A DNA stretch of 61,642 bases from Actinomadura chibensis NBRC 106107. GTDB taxonomy: Bacteria > Actinomycetota > Actinomycetes > Streptosporangiales > Streptosporangiaceae. The stretch covers positions 1 through 61,642 of the forward strand of contig NZ_BCQP01000073.1 in the NCBI RefSeq assembly GCF_001552135.1, given 5' to 3'. Position 1 is the first letter of the stretch. Every line of letters begins with the position of its first letter. The notes below the pieces were generated by a model. That model searched no databases. It saw only the letters and a list, made by a program, of their open reading frames with translations, and was not told where the DNA came from. Positions 1 to 7,336 of this stretch are shown here, piece by piece. The position numbers were made by a program, and so were the translations under genes.

Positions 1-132
1 GAGCCGCTGGTGCTCGACCACCTGACGCCGAACGTGGAGCACGTCATCGAGATGGTCGGCTGGCACCGCCTCCCCGGCCTCACCCGCGGCGCCGAACGGA
101 CCGCCGCGGACGGAGAGGAGGCACCCCGGTGA
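1..132 (+). CDS. C-terminal end of a STAS-like anti-sigma factor antagonist (partial)
   Basis: The reading frame is open from the window edge to TGA at 130-132, giving the last 43 residues of a protein. The segment PNVEHVIEMVGWHRLPGL resembles the final helix of STAS-domain anti-anti-sigma proteins, which typically reads like VxRVLELxGLDRLL. The next gene encodes an anti-sigma-type kinase, and these two families are usually neighbours because they act as partners. The N-terminus and the phosphorylatable Ser lie outside the window, so the assignment rests on a short tail and on context. Confidence 0.5.
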   Translation, partial: EPLVLDHLTPNVEHVIEMVGWHRLPGLTRGAERTAADGEEAPR

Positions 133-206
133 CGTCGGCGAAACAAGGGTTTTCGGGGGCCCGCTCTGGGAACCTTGGGGGACGTCCTTCGGAGAGGCGG
201 AGCCCG

Positions 207-1130
207 ATGAGCCTGGAGCACAGGGCCTTCCTGTACCGCGACGTCGACGAGTTCCTCGCCGTGACCGTCCCGTTCCTGGCGTCCGGCCTCGAGCGCGACG
301 AGGTCGTGGTGGCCGTCGCCCGCGAACCCAACCTGTCCGCGCTGCGCGACGTGCTCGGCACGGCGGGCACGCCGGTCCTGTACCGCGACTCGGCCGAGTT
401 CTACCGGCATCCCGTCCACACCCTGCGCGACTACCAGGCCATCGTGAAGAAGAGCGAGCCGCGCACCGTCCGCGCCCTGGCCGAACCGGTCTGGGACGGC
501 TGGGACGAGCGCCAGCTCCTCGAATGGGTCCGCTACGAGTCCCTGATCAACGTCGTGTTCGAGGGCTCGGGGGCGCGCGCGCTGTGCCCCTACGACACCC
601 GGACGCTGCCGCCCCGGGTCGTCGCGGAGGCGCGCCGCACCCACCCGCTGCTGCTCGCGGACGGCGACAGCGCCCCGAGCGAGGAGTACGTCGACCCCGA
701 GACGTTCGGGTCGAGGTGCGACCGGCGCGTCCGGTTCGACCGGCCGCGCGGCGCCGACTACCTCCCGATCGACGGCGACGACCTGCACAAGCTCCGGTCG
801 TTCGTGGGCGAGCACGCCCACCGCTGCGGGCTCGCCGGGCAGCCGGCGCGCAACCTCGTCACCGCGGTCAACGAGGTCGCCGCGAACGCCCTCCAGCACG
901 GCACGCCCCCGATCGGGCTGTGGCTGTGGCGCGAGGGCGGCACGCTGATCGCCGAGATCGGCGACAACGGCTTCTGGCGTCCGGGGCCGAGCCCGCTGAC
1001 CGGGTTCATCCCGCCCGACTCCGCCCTCCAGCGCGGCTTCGGGCTGTGGACCGTCCGCCTCCTGGTCGACCTGATGGAGCTCCGCGCGGGCTGGGACGGC
1101 ACGTTCGTCCGCCTGCACGTGAAGTGCTAG
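207..1130 (+). CDS. MEDS-domain anti-sigma regulatory factor (serine/threonine kinase-like)
   Basis: This is a 307-residue protein with two modules. Residues 1 to about 170 fit the MEDS sensory domain (HRAFLYRDVDEF near the start). The C-terminal part is a GHKL ATPase of the RsbW type, with N-box NEVAANALQHG, G1 box EIGDNGFW and G2 box RGFGLWTVRLL. Such proteins are thought to bind or phosphorylate partner-switch components that control alternative sigma factors. The ATG at 207 was chosen because GGAG at 191-194 precedes it; the frame is open back to 129, but that would overlap the preceding gene. The stop codon TAG shares the tetramer CTAG with the convergent rdgB stop. Confidence 0.8.
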   Translation: MSLEHRAFLYRDVDEFLAVTVPFLASGLERDEVVVAVAREPNLSALRDVLGTAGTPVLYRDSAEFYRHPVHTLRDYQAIVKKSEPRTVRALAEPVWDGWDERQLLEWVRYESLINVVFEGSGARALCPYDTRTLPPRVVAEARRTHPLLLADGDSAPSEEYVDPETFGSRCDRRVRFDRPRGADYLPIDGDDLHKLRSFVGEHAHRCGLAGQPARNLVTAVNEVAANALQHGTPPIGLWLWREGGTLIAEIGDNGFWRPGPSPLTGFIPPDSALQRGFGLWTVRLLVDLMELRAGWDGTFVRLHVKC

Positions 1131-1732
1131 ACCAGCGCCTGCGGGATCAGCTCGGCCAGGGCGCGGAACGCCCGGCCGCGGTGGCTGATGGCGTCCTTCT
1201 CCTCGGGGGAGAGTTCGGCGGTGGTGCGCGTGCCGCCGTCCGGGACGAAGACCGGGTCGTAGCCGAATCCGCCGGTGCCGCGCGGCTCGCGGATCACCGT
1301 GCCGCGCAGCCGGCCCTCGACGCAGTGCTCCACGCCGCCCGGCACGACCAGCACGGCCGCGCACACGAACGCCGCGCCGCGCCGGTCGTCGGCGACGTCG
1401 GCGAGCTGGTCGAGGACGAGCCGCAGGTTGGCGGTGTCGCGGTCGCCGGTGGCCGCGCCGAACCGGCCGGACCAGCGGGCGGACAGGACGCCCGGCATGC
1501 CGTTCAGCGCGTCCACGCAGAGGCCGGAGTCGTCGGCGACGGCGGGCAGCCCGGTGAACGCGGCGATCGCGCGGGCCTTCAGCAGCGCGTTGCCCTCGAA
1601 CGTCAGCTCGGTCTCGGCGACGTCGGGGGCGCCGGGGAACGCGTCGAGGCCGACGACGTCGAGCGGGCCGAGGATGCGGTGCAGTTCGGCGACCTTGCCC
1701 TTGTTGTGGGTGGCGAGGACGATCCGCGTCAT
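1127..1732 (-). CDS. rdgB: Non-canonical purine NTP pyrophosphatase, RdgB/HAM1 family
   Basis: The enzyme hydrolyses dITP, ITP and XTP to the monophosphates and so keeps deaminated purines out of DNA and RNA. The 201-residue protein has the family's usual length, starts with the diagnostic ATHNKGKVAEL segment, and carries VADDSGLCVDALNG and the GFGYDPVF motif. Its ATG overlaps the rph stop (ATGA on the minus strand), indicating translational coupling, and rph-rdgB is a conserved actinobacterial pair. The stop codon overlaps that of the convergent MEDS gene. Confidence 0.96.
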   Translation of the reverse strand: MTRIVLATHNKGKVAELHRILGPLDVVGLDAFPGAPDVAETELTFEGNALLKARAIAAFTGLPAVADDSGLCVDALNGMPGVLSARWSGRFGAATGDRDTANLRLVLDQLADVADDRRGAAFVCAAVLVVPGGVEHCVEGRLRGTVIREPRGTGGFGYDPVFVPDGGTRTTAELSPEEKDAISHRGRAFRALAELIPQALV

Positions 1733-2448
1733 CGGGCAAGGGCCTCGTTCTGGAGGCCGGTCAGCTCGGCGCAGCCCGCGGCGGCGAGGTCGAGCAGGGC
1801 GTCCAGCTCGGCGCGGTCGAACGGGGCGCGCTCGGCGGTGCCCTGCACCTCGGCGAACCGGCCGTCGCCGGTGCAGACGACGTTCATGTCGGTGTTGGCG
1901 GCGCCGTCCTCCTCGTAGCAGAGGTCGAGGCGGGGCTCGCCGTCCACGACGCCGACGCTGACCGCCGCCACGGACGTGACCAGCGGGTTGCCGCGGAGCA
2001 GCTTGCGGCCGCGCATCCACGACACGGCGTCGGCGAGCGCCACGTAGGCGCCGGTGATCGCGGCGGTGCGGGTGCCGCCGTCGGCCTGCAGGACGTCGCA
2101 GTCGAGCTGGACGGTGTTCTCCCCCAGCGCCTTGAAGTCGACGCAGGCCCGGACGGAGCGTCCGATCAGCCGGGAGATCTCGTGGGTGCGGCCGCCGATC
2201 CGGCCCCGGACCGACTCGCGGTCGTTGCGGGTGTTGGTGGCGCGGGGCAGCATCGCGTACTCGGCGGTGACCCAGCCGAGCCCGCTGTCGCGCCGCCAGC
2301 GCGGCACCGACTCCTGGACGGAGGCGGCGCACAGCACCCGGGTCGCGCCGAACTCGACGAGCACCGACCCCTCCGCGTGGTCGAGCCATCCGCGCTGGAT
2401 CCGGACGGGACGGAGCTGGTCATTGGCGCGATCATCGGGACGGGGCAT
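1729..2448 (-). CDS. rph: Ribonuclease PH
   Basis: RNase PH is a phosphorolytic 3'-to-5' exoribonuclease that trims tRNA and other RNA ends. The 239-residue protein matches the family's length and has characteristic segments: VLVEFGATRVLCAASV, the RNA-binding GRTHEISRLIGRS, and CDVLQADGGTRTA at the phosphate-binding active site. The chosen ATG at 2448 gives the typical N-terminus beginning MPRPDDR. It lies 20 nt downstream of the MBL hydrolase stop and is coupled to rdgB downstream, so the three genes probably form one transcript. Confidence 0.96.
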   Translation of the reverse strand: MPRPDDRANDQLRPVRIQRGWLDHAEGSVLVEFGATRVLCAASVQESVPRWRRDSGLGWVTAEYAMLPRATNTRNDRESVRGRIGGRTHEISRLIGRSVRACVDFKALGENTVQLDCDVLQADGGTRTAAITGAYVALADAVSWMRGRKLLRGNPLVTSVAAVSVGVVDGEPRLDLCYEEDGAANTDMNVVCTGDGRFAEVQGTAERAPFDRAELDALLDLAAAGCAELTGLQNEALAR

Positions 2449-2468
2449 GCGCAACACCCTAGCGGGGT

Positions 2469-3224
2469 TCACAGGGTGTACCGGGCCCCCACCTCGGCGA
2501 GGTCGATGGGCCCGTCGTAGCCGCTGTCCCTGGCCTCCTTGAGCGACACGTCGGCATCGTTCCACGGCACGAGATGCGTGAGGACGAGGCGTCCCGCGCC
2601 CGCGCGGGCGGCGTGCTCGCCCGCCTCGCGGCCGGTCAGGTGCAGCCCCGGCGGGAGGCCGGGGCCCTCCAGGAAGGACGCCTCGCAGAGGAACAGGTCG
2701 GCGTCGCGGGCCAGCTCGATCAGCGTCTCGGACGCGCCGGTGTCGCCGGAGTAGGCGAGCGTCCGGCCGCCGTACTCGATGCGGAACGCGTACGCCTCGA
2801 CGGGGTGCGGCATCAGCGCGGTCGTCACGCGGAACGGGCCGATCTCGTAGGGGCCGCGGCGCAGCGTCCGGAAGTCGAAGGCCCCGGACATGCCGGGCTC
2901 CGGGTCGAGGTCGTACGCCTGCGCCATCCGCCGGGCGGTGTCCTCGGGGCCGTGGACGGGGATGCGGGGCGCCGGGCCGTTCGGCCGGTAGGTGCGGGCC
3001 ACCCAGTATCCGCAGAGGTCGAGGCAGTGGTCGGCGTGCAGGTGGGAGATGCACACGGCGTCGATCTCATAGAGGGAGCGAAAGCGCTGCAGGGACCCGA
3101 GCGCGCCGTTGCCGAGGTCGAGGACGAGCGCGTAGTCTTCGGCCTCGATCAGGTAACTGGACGCGGGGCTGTCCGGCCCCGGAAAACTGCCGGAACAGCC
3201 GATCACGGTGACCCGCACGCTCAC
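2469..3224 (-). CDS. MBL-fold metal-dependent hydrolase (phosphodiesterase/RNase Z-like)
   Basis: A 251-residue metallo-beta-lactamase-fold protein. The metal-binding motif HLHADH is at residues 61-66; a later GDTGAS segment and a C-terminal LTHLVP supply further ligands. It lacks the long flexible arm of true RNase Z. This family is the usual neighbour of rph and rdgB in actinobacteria and is often annotated as a cyclic-nucleotide phosphodiesterase or RNase Z-like enzyme, but the natural substrate cannot be read from sequence. It is the first gene of the MBL-rph-rdgB operon. Confidence 0.85.
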   Translation of the reverse strand: MSVRVTVIGCSGSFPGPDSPASSYLIEAEDYALVLDLGNGALGSLQRFRSLYEIDAVCISHLHADHCLDLCGYWVARTYRPNGPAPRIPVHGPEDTARRMAQAYDLDPEPGMSGAFDFRTLRRGPYEIGPFRVTTALMPHPVEAYAFRIEYGGRTLAYSGDTGASETLIELARDADLFLCEASFLEGPGLPPGLHLTGREAGEHAARAGAGRLVLTHLVPWNDADVSLKEARDSGYDGPIDLAEVGARYTL

Positions 3225-3247
3225 TCCTCCTTAGTGTCCCCGAGGAA

Positions 3248-3364
3248 TCAGGCGGTCAGAGCCTTGTTCAGGGCGGCGCTTGACACCAGTGTGACCCGCT
3301 CTCCCGCGACATACGAGACGACGCCGGTCAGCGGCGGGTAATGCGATCGGGATGCGTGCGGCAT
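3248..3364 (-). CDS. Possible 38-residue small ORF upstream of the MBL hydrolase
   Basis: In the 262-nt space between the thioesterase and the MBL gene, an ATG at 3364 opens a 38-codon frame on the minus strand ending at 3248. It contains a protein-like run, GVVSYVAGERVTL. There is no recognisable family and no strong ribosome-binding site. It would be read in the same direction as the MBL operon, so it could be a leader peptide or a chance ORF. Confidence 0.2.
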   Translation of the reverse strand: MPHASRSHYPPLTGVVSYVAGERVTLVSSAALNKALTA

Positions 3365-3486
3365 GGTGCACAAGGCTAGGCGACACGGCCGTGCACGGGC
3401 GCGTCATGCGTTCGACATCACACCGTCACGCACGTGCGGCGGCCCCGTCCGGCGGAGGGACGCTCCGGTTCAAGGGTGAGGCGCGG

Positions 3487-4296
3487 TCAGGCCCGGGGGA
3501 CGCGGGCGAGCTGCCTGCTCTGCGCGACGAGGCGTCCGGCCGAGTCCCAGACCTCGACCTCCTCGTCGAACCAGCCGTCCGCGAGGAGCCGCCCGGTGCC
3601 GTGGAGCGCGAGCCAGCCGGGCGCGGGGACGGCCCGCATGTGCCAGGTCAGCTCGACGGTCGGGGCCCAGCCCTGGGCGCCGAGGTTCAGCGCGACGGGC
3701 GGCAGGGCGTCCACGGCGAGGGCGAGCGAGCAGGCGTCCGGCTCGTGCCCGTCGCGGAGCCGGAACCAGGCGCGGACCTCGGGCCGGCCGCTCGGCCGCC
3801 CGTCCAGCCAGCCCATCGTCGTCCGGTCGAACCGCATGTCGACCTGGTCGGCGAAGCCGCGCGAGCCGTCCGGCGGGAGGTACTCGGTGCAGCCGTCCAG
3901 GGGCGGCAGGCCGGTGGGCCGGTCACCCGTGTAGCCGGGCTCGGCGGCGGTGTCGAGCGTGCCGGTGACGATCAGCGCGTCCACCGCGGGACGGTCGTCC
4001 TGGACGAGCGTGACCAGCGCGGACGCGGCCGTCCTGCCCGCCTTGCGCGGCTCGACGAGCACCCGCGCGGGGCCCGCCTTCGCGACGCGGTGGAAGTTCG
4101 CGGCGGTCGAGACGGGGTGCGCGTGCGGGGACGCGTCCATCGCGGCGCGGGCGAGGACGGCCATCAGGTAGCCGCCGTTGAGCGCCTCGCCGATGGCGAA
4201 GCCGCCGTCGAGGTCGGCCTCGTACCGGCCGTCCCCCACCCGCTGGACGGCCGTCGCCTCGCCGAACCCGGTCACCGTCTCGCCGAACCCGGTCAT
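3487..4296 (-). CDS. Acyl-CoA thioesterase family protein (TesB-like double hotdog)
   Basis: A 269-residue protein with the look of actinobacterial TesB-like thioesterases. The first hotdog has GEALNGGYLMAVLARAA, and the second repeat includes EVRAWFRLRDG and VELTWHMRAV. Members hydrolyse acyl-CoA thioesters; the chain-length preference is unknown. The 5' end is odd: a 17-bp sequence occurs twice with a 21-bp period (4258-4274 and 4279-4295), so the protein begins with two TGFGE units and a second in-frame start (GTG at 4275) lies inside. The ATG at 4296 was kept as the start, although an upstream ATG at 4329 is also in frame. Confidence 0.75.
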   Translation of the reverse strand: MTGFGETVTGFGEATAVQRVGDGRYEADLDGGFAIGEALNGGYLMAVLARAAMDASPHAHPVSTAANFHRVAKAGPARVLVEPRKAGRTAASALVTLVQDDRPAVDALIVTGTLDTAAEPGYTGDRPTGLPPLDGCTEYLPPDGSRGFADQVDMRFDRTTMGWLDGRPSGRPEVRAWFRLRDGHEPDACSLALAVDALPPVALNLGAQGWAPTVELTWHMRAVPAPGWLALHGTGRLLADGWFDEEVEVWDSAGRLVAQSRQLARVPRA

Positions 4297-4373
4297 CCCT
4301 GCACACCCCCGCGACGGTTCTAGAACCACGTTCGAGAACGCACTCTACCGCGCGGCTCCGGCGGCCGGACGGG

Positions 4374-5321
4374 TCAGGCCCAGAGCTGGCCCTCGAGCCG
4401 GGCCTCGGCCTCTTCGAGCGTCCCGCCGTAGGCGCCGGTGGACAGGTACTTCCAGCCGCCGTCCGCGACGACGAACACGATGTCGGCGCGCTCACCCGCC
4501 TTGACCGCCTTGTTCGCCATGCCGATCGCCGCGTGCAGGGCGCCGCCGGTGGAGATCCCGGCGAAGATGCCCTCCTGCTCCAGCAGCTCGCGGGTGCGGC
4601 GCAGCGCGTCGCCGGACGTCACCGAGAAGCGCGTGGTCAGCACGGAGTCGTCGTACAGCTCGGGGATGAAGCCCTCGTCGATGTTGCGCAGCCCGTAGAC
4701 GAGGTCGCCGTACCGGGGCTCGGCCGCGACGATCTTCACGTCCGGCACCCGCTCGCGCAGGAACCGGCCGACGCCCATGAGCGTGCCCGTCGTGCCGAGC
4801 CCGGCGACGAAGTGCGTCACGGTCGGCAGGTCGGCGAGGATCTCCGGGCCGGTCGTCTCGTAGTGCGCGAGGGCGTTGGCCTCGTTGCCGTACTGGTAGA
4901 GCATCACCCACTCGGGGTTCTCCGCCGCCAGCCCCTTCGCGACCCGGACGGCCTCGTTGGACCCGCCCGCCGCCGGGGAGAAGATGATCCGCGCCCCCCA
5001 CATCTCCAGCAGCTGGCGGCGCTCGGCGGAGGTGTTCTCCGGCATCACGCACACCATCTCGTAGCCGCGCAGCTTGGCGACCATGGCGAGGGAGATGCCC
5101 GTGTTGCCGGACGTCGGCTCCAGGATCGTGCAGCCGGGGGTGAGCAGGCCCTCCTTCTCCGCCTTCTCGATCATGAAGAAGGCGGGGCGGTCCTTCACCG
5201 AGCCGGTGGGGTTGCGGTCCTCCAGCTTGGCCCAGATCCGGACGTCGCCCCCCGGCGACAGCCGGGGGAGGCCGACGAGCGGCGTGCGGCCGAGCGAGTC
5301 CAGCAGCGAGTCGAAGCGCAT
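4374..5321 (-). CDS. cysM: Cysteine synthase CysM (CysO-dependent, PLP enzyme)
   Basis: A 315-residue type II-fold PLP enzyme. The PLP lysine is K43 in GSVKDRPA, and the phosphate and carboxylate loop is SGNTG at residues 71-75. In actinobacteria this enzyme uses O-phosphoserine and the thiocarboxylated carrier CysO to build cysteine. The CysO specificity is supported by cysO directly upstream (20-nt gap) and by the CysO-cysteine peptidase gene further upstream. The C-terminus has the tail EEAEARLEGQLWA, consistent with the mobile tail of CysM-type enzymes. The three genes together form the alternative cysteine pathway used under oxidative stress. Confidence 0.93.
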   Translation of the reverse strand: MRFDSLLDSLGRTPLVGLPRLSPGGDVRIWAKLEDRNPTGSVKDRPAFFMIEKAEKEGLLTPGCTILEPTSGNTGISLAMVAKLRGYEMVCVMPENTSAERRQLLEMWGARIIFSPAAGGSNEAVRVAKGLAAENPEWVMLYQYGNEANALAHYETTGPEILADLPTVTHFVAGLGTTGTLMGVGRFLRERVPDVKIVAAEPRYGDLVYGLRNIDEGFIPELYDDSVLTTRFSVTSGDALRRTRELLEQEGIFAGISTGGALHAAIGMANKAVKAGERADIVFVVADGGWKYLSTGAYGGTLEEAEARLEGQLWA

Positions 5322-5341
5322 GCGGGGGCGTCCAGACCGGC

Positions 5342-5614
5342 TCAGCCGCCGGCCACGGCGGGCAGGATGGTGACGCTGTCGCCGTCGGCGACCGCCGTCT
5401 CCAGGCCGCCGAGGAAGCGGACGTCCTCGTCGTTCAGGTAGACGTTGACGAACTTGCGCAGGCCCTTGTCGTCCACGAGCCGGTCGCGGAGCCCGGCGTG
5501 CCGGGTGTCCAGGTCGGCGAACAGCTCGTCGAGCGTGCCGCCCTTGCCCTCGACGGCCTTCGCGCCGTCGGTCAGGTTGCGCAGGATCGTCGGGATCCGG
5601 ACCTCGATCGCCAT
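5342..5614 (-). CDS. cysO: Sulfur-carrier protein CysO (MoaD/ThiS family)
   Basis: A 90-residue beta-grasp protein ending in the diglycine (G89-G90) that is adenylated and thiocarboxylated to carry sulfide. It contains MoaD-like segments such as KFVNVYLNDEDVRFLGG and GDSVTILPAVAGG. It delivers sulfur to CysM, encoded 20 nt downstream, and the CysO-cysteine adduct is cleaved by Mec, encoded upstream. Start ATG at 5614 is preceded by GGAG about 8 nt away. A 305-nt spacer with a possible leader ORF separates it from mec. Confidence 0.93.
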   Translation of the reverse strand: MAIEVRIPTILRNLTDGAKAVEGKGGTLDELFADLDTRHAGLRDRLVDDKGLRKFVNVYLNDEDVRFLGGLETAVADGDSVTILPAVAGG

Positions 5615-5919
5615 CGCGGTGATCTCCTTCTACGTCGTACGGGGCTGGCCCGCCCCCTGCACACAACCGGGCGGGCGGCGGGATGATTCCAAGGCTGGTT
5701 CCGGGGGCCGCTCCGGGCGTCCTCCCGGGGAGCCGGGCGGAACCGGCGGCGCGTCAGCGACAGTCGTAGACGACCTCGGCGCGCGAATGCCCGAACAGGA
5801 AGCTCTGCACGGGTGGCACGGGCGCGGAACCGGCGCGGCGCCGCACGCCGCACGCCAGCCGCCCGGTTGTCCACATGCCGCCCAGTTTACCGGGCGCGGC
5901 CCCGCCGTCCCCGCCGCCG
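5615..5919. other. Spacer between mec and cysO
   Basis: A 305-nt stretch without a confident gene. It holds a 40-codon minus-strand ORF (5754-5876) ending in Cys-Arg and, next to cysO, about 140 nt of very G/C-rich sequence. No clear terminator was seen. Its length, inside a cluster otherwise spaced by about 25 nt or less, suggests an internal promoter or leader region for cysO-cysM. Confidence 0.4.
5754..5876 (-). CDS. Possible 40-residue leader ORF ahead of cysO
   Basis: An ATG at 5876 opens a 40-codon frame ending in EVVYDCR and TGA, 139 nt upstream of cysO and in the same direction. The N-terminal part is basic (LACGVRRRAGS) and the protein holds two Cys residues, one at the penultimate position. 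Cys-containing leader ORFs regulate cysteine genes by attenuation in some actinobacteria, which makes this worth testing. The single C-terminal Cys is far weaker than the known polycysteine leaders, and no ribosome-binding site is obvious. Confidence 0.3.
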   Translation of the reverse strand: MWTTGRLACGVRRRAGSAPVPPVQSFLFGHSRAEVVYDCR

Positions 5920-6348
5920 TCAGCCGTACGACTCGACGATCTCGACCTCTTCCTCCACGACCTCGCCGTCGACCAGGAGGTAGGAGCGGAACTCCACCTC
6001 GTCCGGGGCGCGGGTGGAGACGAGCACCCGGTGGATGCGCGGGTCCGCCAGCGACGACCGCAGGTAGTCGATGTCCGTCCGGGACGGGTACGCCTCGGTC
6101 GAGGTGTGGGAGTGGTAGTGGACGATCGGCTCCTCGTCGTTGTCGTCCATCTCCCGGTCGACCCAGTACCACTCCTGGTCGTCGAACCGGTGGTAGGTGG
6201 GCGAGCGCTCGGCGTTGGTCATCGGGATGAACCGGGTCGGGCGGTCCGAGCCCTGGGGGCCCGCCACGATTCCGCATGCCTCGTCCGGGTGGTCCGCGCG
6301 GGCGTGCGCGATGATCTTGTCGACGAGGGCACGTTCGATCGTCAGCAT
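5920..6348 (-). CDS. mec: CysO-cysteine peptidase, JAMM/MPN+ zinc protease (Mec)
   Basis: A 142-residue JAMM-domain protein. The zinc motif is complete: E23 in PDEACG, H79-S80-H81, seven residues, S89, two residues, D92. Family members of this size release cysteine from the CysO-cysteine adduct. The clustering with cysO and cysM supports that role over the alternative, a generic deubiquitinase-like JAMM protein. The ATG at 6348 gives the expected short N-terminus beginning MLTIERALVD. The gene is 26 nt downstream of the DUF2017 gene. Confidence 0.92.
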   Translation of the reverse strand: MLTIERALVDKIIAHARADHPDEACGIVAGPQGSDRPTRFIPMTNAERSPTYHRFDDQEWYWVDREMDDNDEEPIVHYHSHTSTEAYPSRTDIDYLRSSLADPRIHRVLVSTRAPDEVEFRSYLLVDGEVVEEEVEIVESYG

Positions 6349-6374
6349 GCCCCGAAGGCTACCCGGCGGGCCCC

Positions 6375-6899
6375 TCACCAGAGGACGCGGACCAGGTTCT
6401 CCTGGAGCACCGTCAGCCAGTCGTAGGCGGCGAACATGGGGGCGCGCGGGTCGTCCGCGGTCATCCGCCCGGCCTCCTCGTACCACTCCTCGGTGATGTC
6501 GAGCCGGGTGCCGAGCGCCAGCCGGACGTCGTTCAGCGCCCGCAGCCACGCCTGGGCCTGCTCCTCGTCCAGGAGGACGTCGCCCTTGCCCTCAAGGGAG
6601 GCGAGCACGGCCCCGGCCGCCTCGCGCTTGCCGTCCCGCAGCCCCATCTCGGTGTAGCGGCGGAACTCCTCGGCGGCCTCGCCGTCGTCGCGGTAGGCGT
6701 CCGGGAACAGCCGCGCGAGGACGGGGTCGTCCGGCGTGGTGGCGTTCCGCGCGATGCCCAGGGAGGCCAGCTCGTCGTCCGCGCCGGGGGCGTCGCCGAG
6801 CAGGGCGAGGAGCTGCTCCATGAGGGCGCGCAGGAGCGCGACCTCCTCGGCCTCCAGCCGGACCCTGACGCCCTGCCTGGTCCGCTTCACGTTGCTCAC
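6375..6899 (-). CDS. DUF2017 family protein
   Basis: A 174-residue mostly helical protein of the DUF2017 family, which in actinobacteria is almost always encoded between clpS and the mec/cys genes. No catalytic motif is visible and its function is unknown; the synteny with clpS suggests a link to Clp proteolysis or the N-end rule, but that is inference. The start is GTG at 6899, only 2 nt past the clpS stop, so translation is probably coupled. The C-terminus is rich in Trp and Leu (DWLTVLQENLVRVLW). Confidence 0.85.
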   Translation of the reverse strand: MSNVKRTRQGVRVRLEAEEVALLRALMEQLLALLGDAPGADDELASLGIARNATTPDDPVLARLFPDAYRDDGEAAEEFRRYTEMGLRDGKREAAGAVLASLEGKGDVLLDEEQAQAWLRALNDVRLALGTRLDITEEWYEEAGRMTADDPRAPMFAAYDWLTVLQENLVRVLW

Positions 6900-6901
6900 G
6901 G

Positions 6902-7249
6902 CTAGTCGTCCCGCCTCACGGTCGCCCACAGGCCGTAGGAGTGCAGGATCTCGACGTCGCGCTCCATCTCCTCGCGGGTGCCGTTCGCGACGACGGCCCG
7001 GCCCTTGTGGTGGACGTCGAGCATCAGCTTCTCGGCCTTGGGCTTCGCGTACCCGAACACGGCCTGGAACACGTACGTGACATACGACATCAGGTTGATC
7101 GGGTCGTTCCAGACGATGGCCAGCCAGGGACGGTCGGCGCTCACGTCCTCCTCGACGTCCGGCCGCTCCAGTTCGACGGGCGCCGGCGCCGTGCCCATCG
7201 CGGTCGTCGTGCCCACGACGGTCGTTGCGCGCGCGCTCATGGCGCTCAT
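6902..7249 (-). CDS. clpS: ATP-dependent Clp protease adaptor ClpS
   Basis: A 115-residue protein with a non-conserved N-terminal tail and the ClpS core: VWNDPINLMSYVTYVF forms the N-degron pocket region, followed by HHKGRAVV and a YGLWATV C-terminus. ClpS hands N-end-rule substrates to the ClpC or ClpA unfoldase. The ATG at 7249 is preceded by a GAGAGGGGG run about 9 nt upstream, favouring it over the internal ATG at 7240. It is divergent from pncB, with about 87 nt between them, which must hold both promoters. Confidence 0.93.
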   Translation of the reverse strand: MSAMSARATTVVGTTTAMGTAPAPVELERPDVEEDVSADRPWLAIVWNDPINLMSYVTYVFQAVFGYAKPKAEKLMLDVHHKGRAVVANGTREEMERDVEILHSYGLWATVRRDD

Positions 7250-7336
7250 TCCGCGTGCCCCCTCTCTCGTCAGGTCGGTCCGCCCACCGCACCCGATGCT
7301 ATGCGCGCTCCCCCGGGTGTGACGGCCTGCACGACC

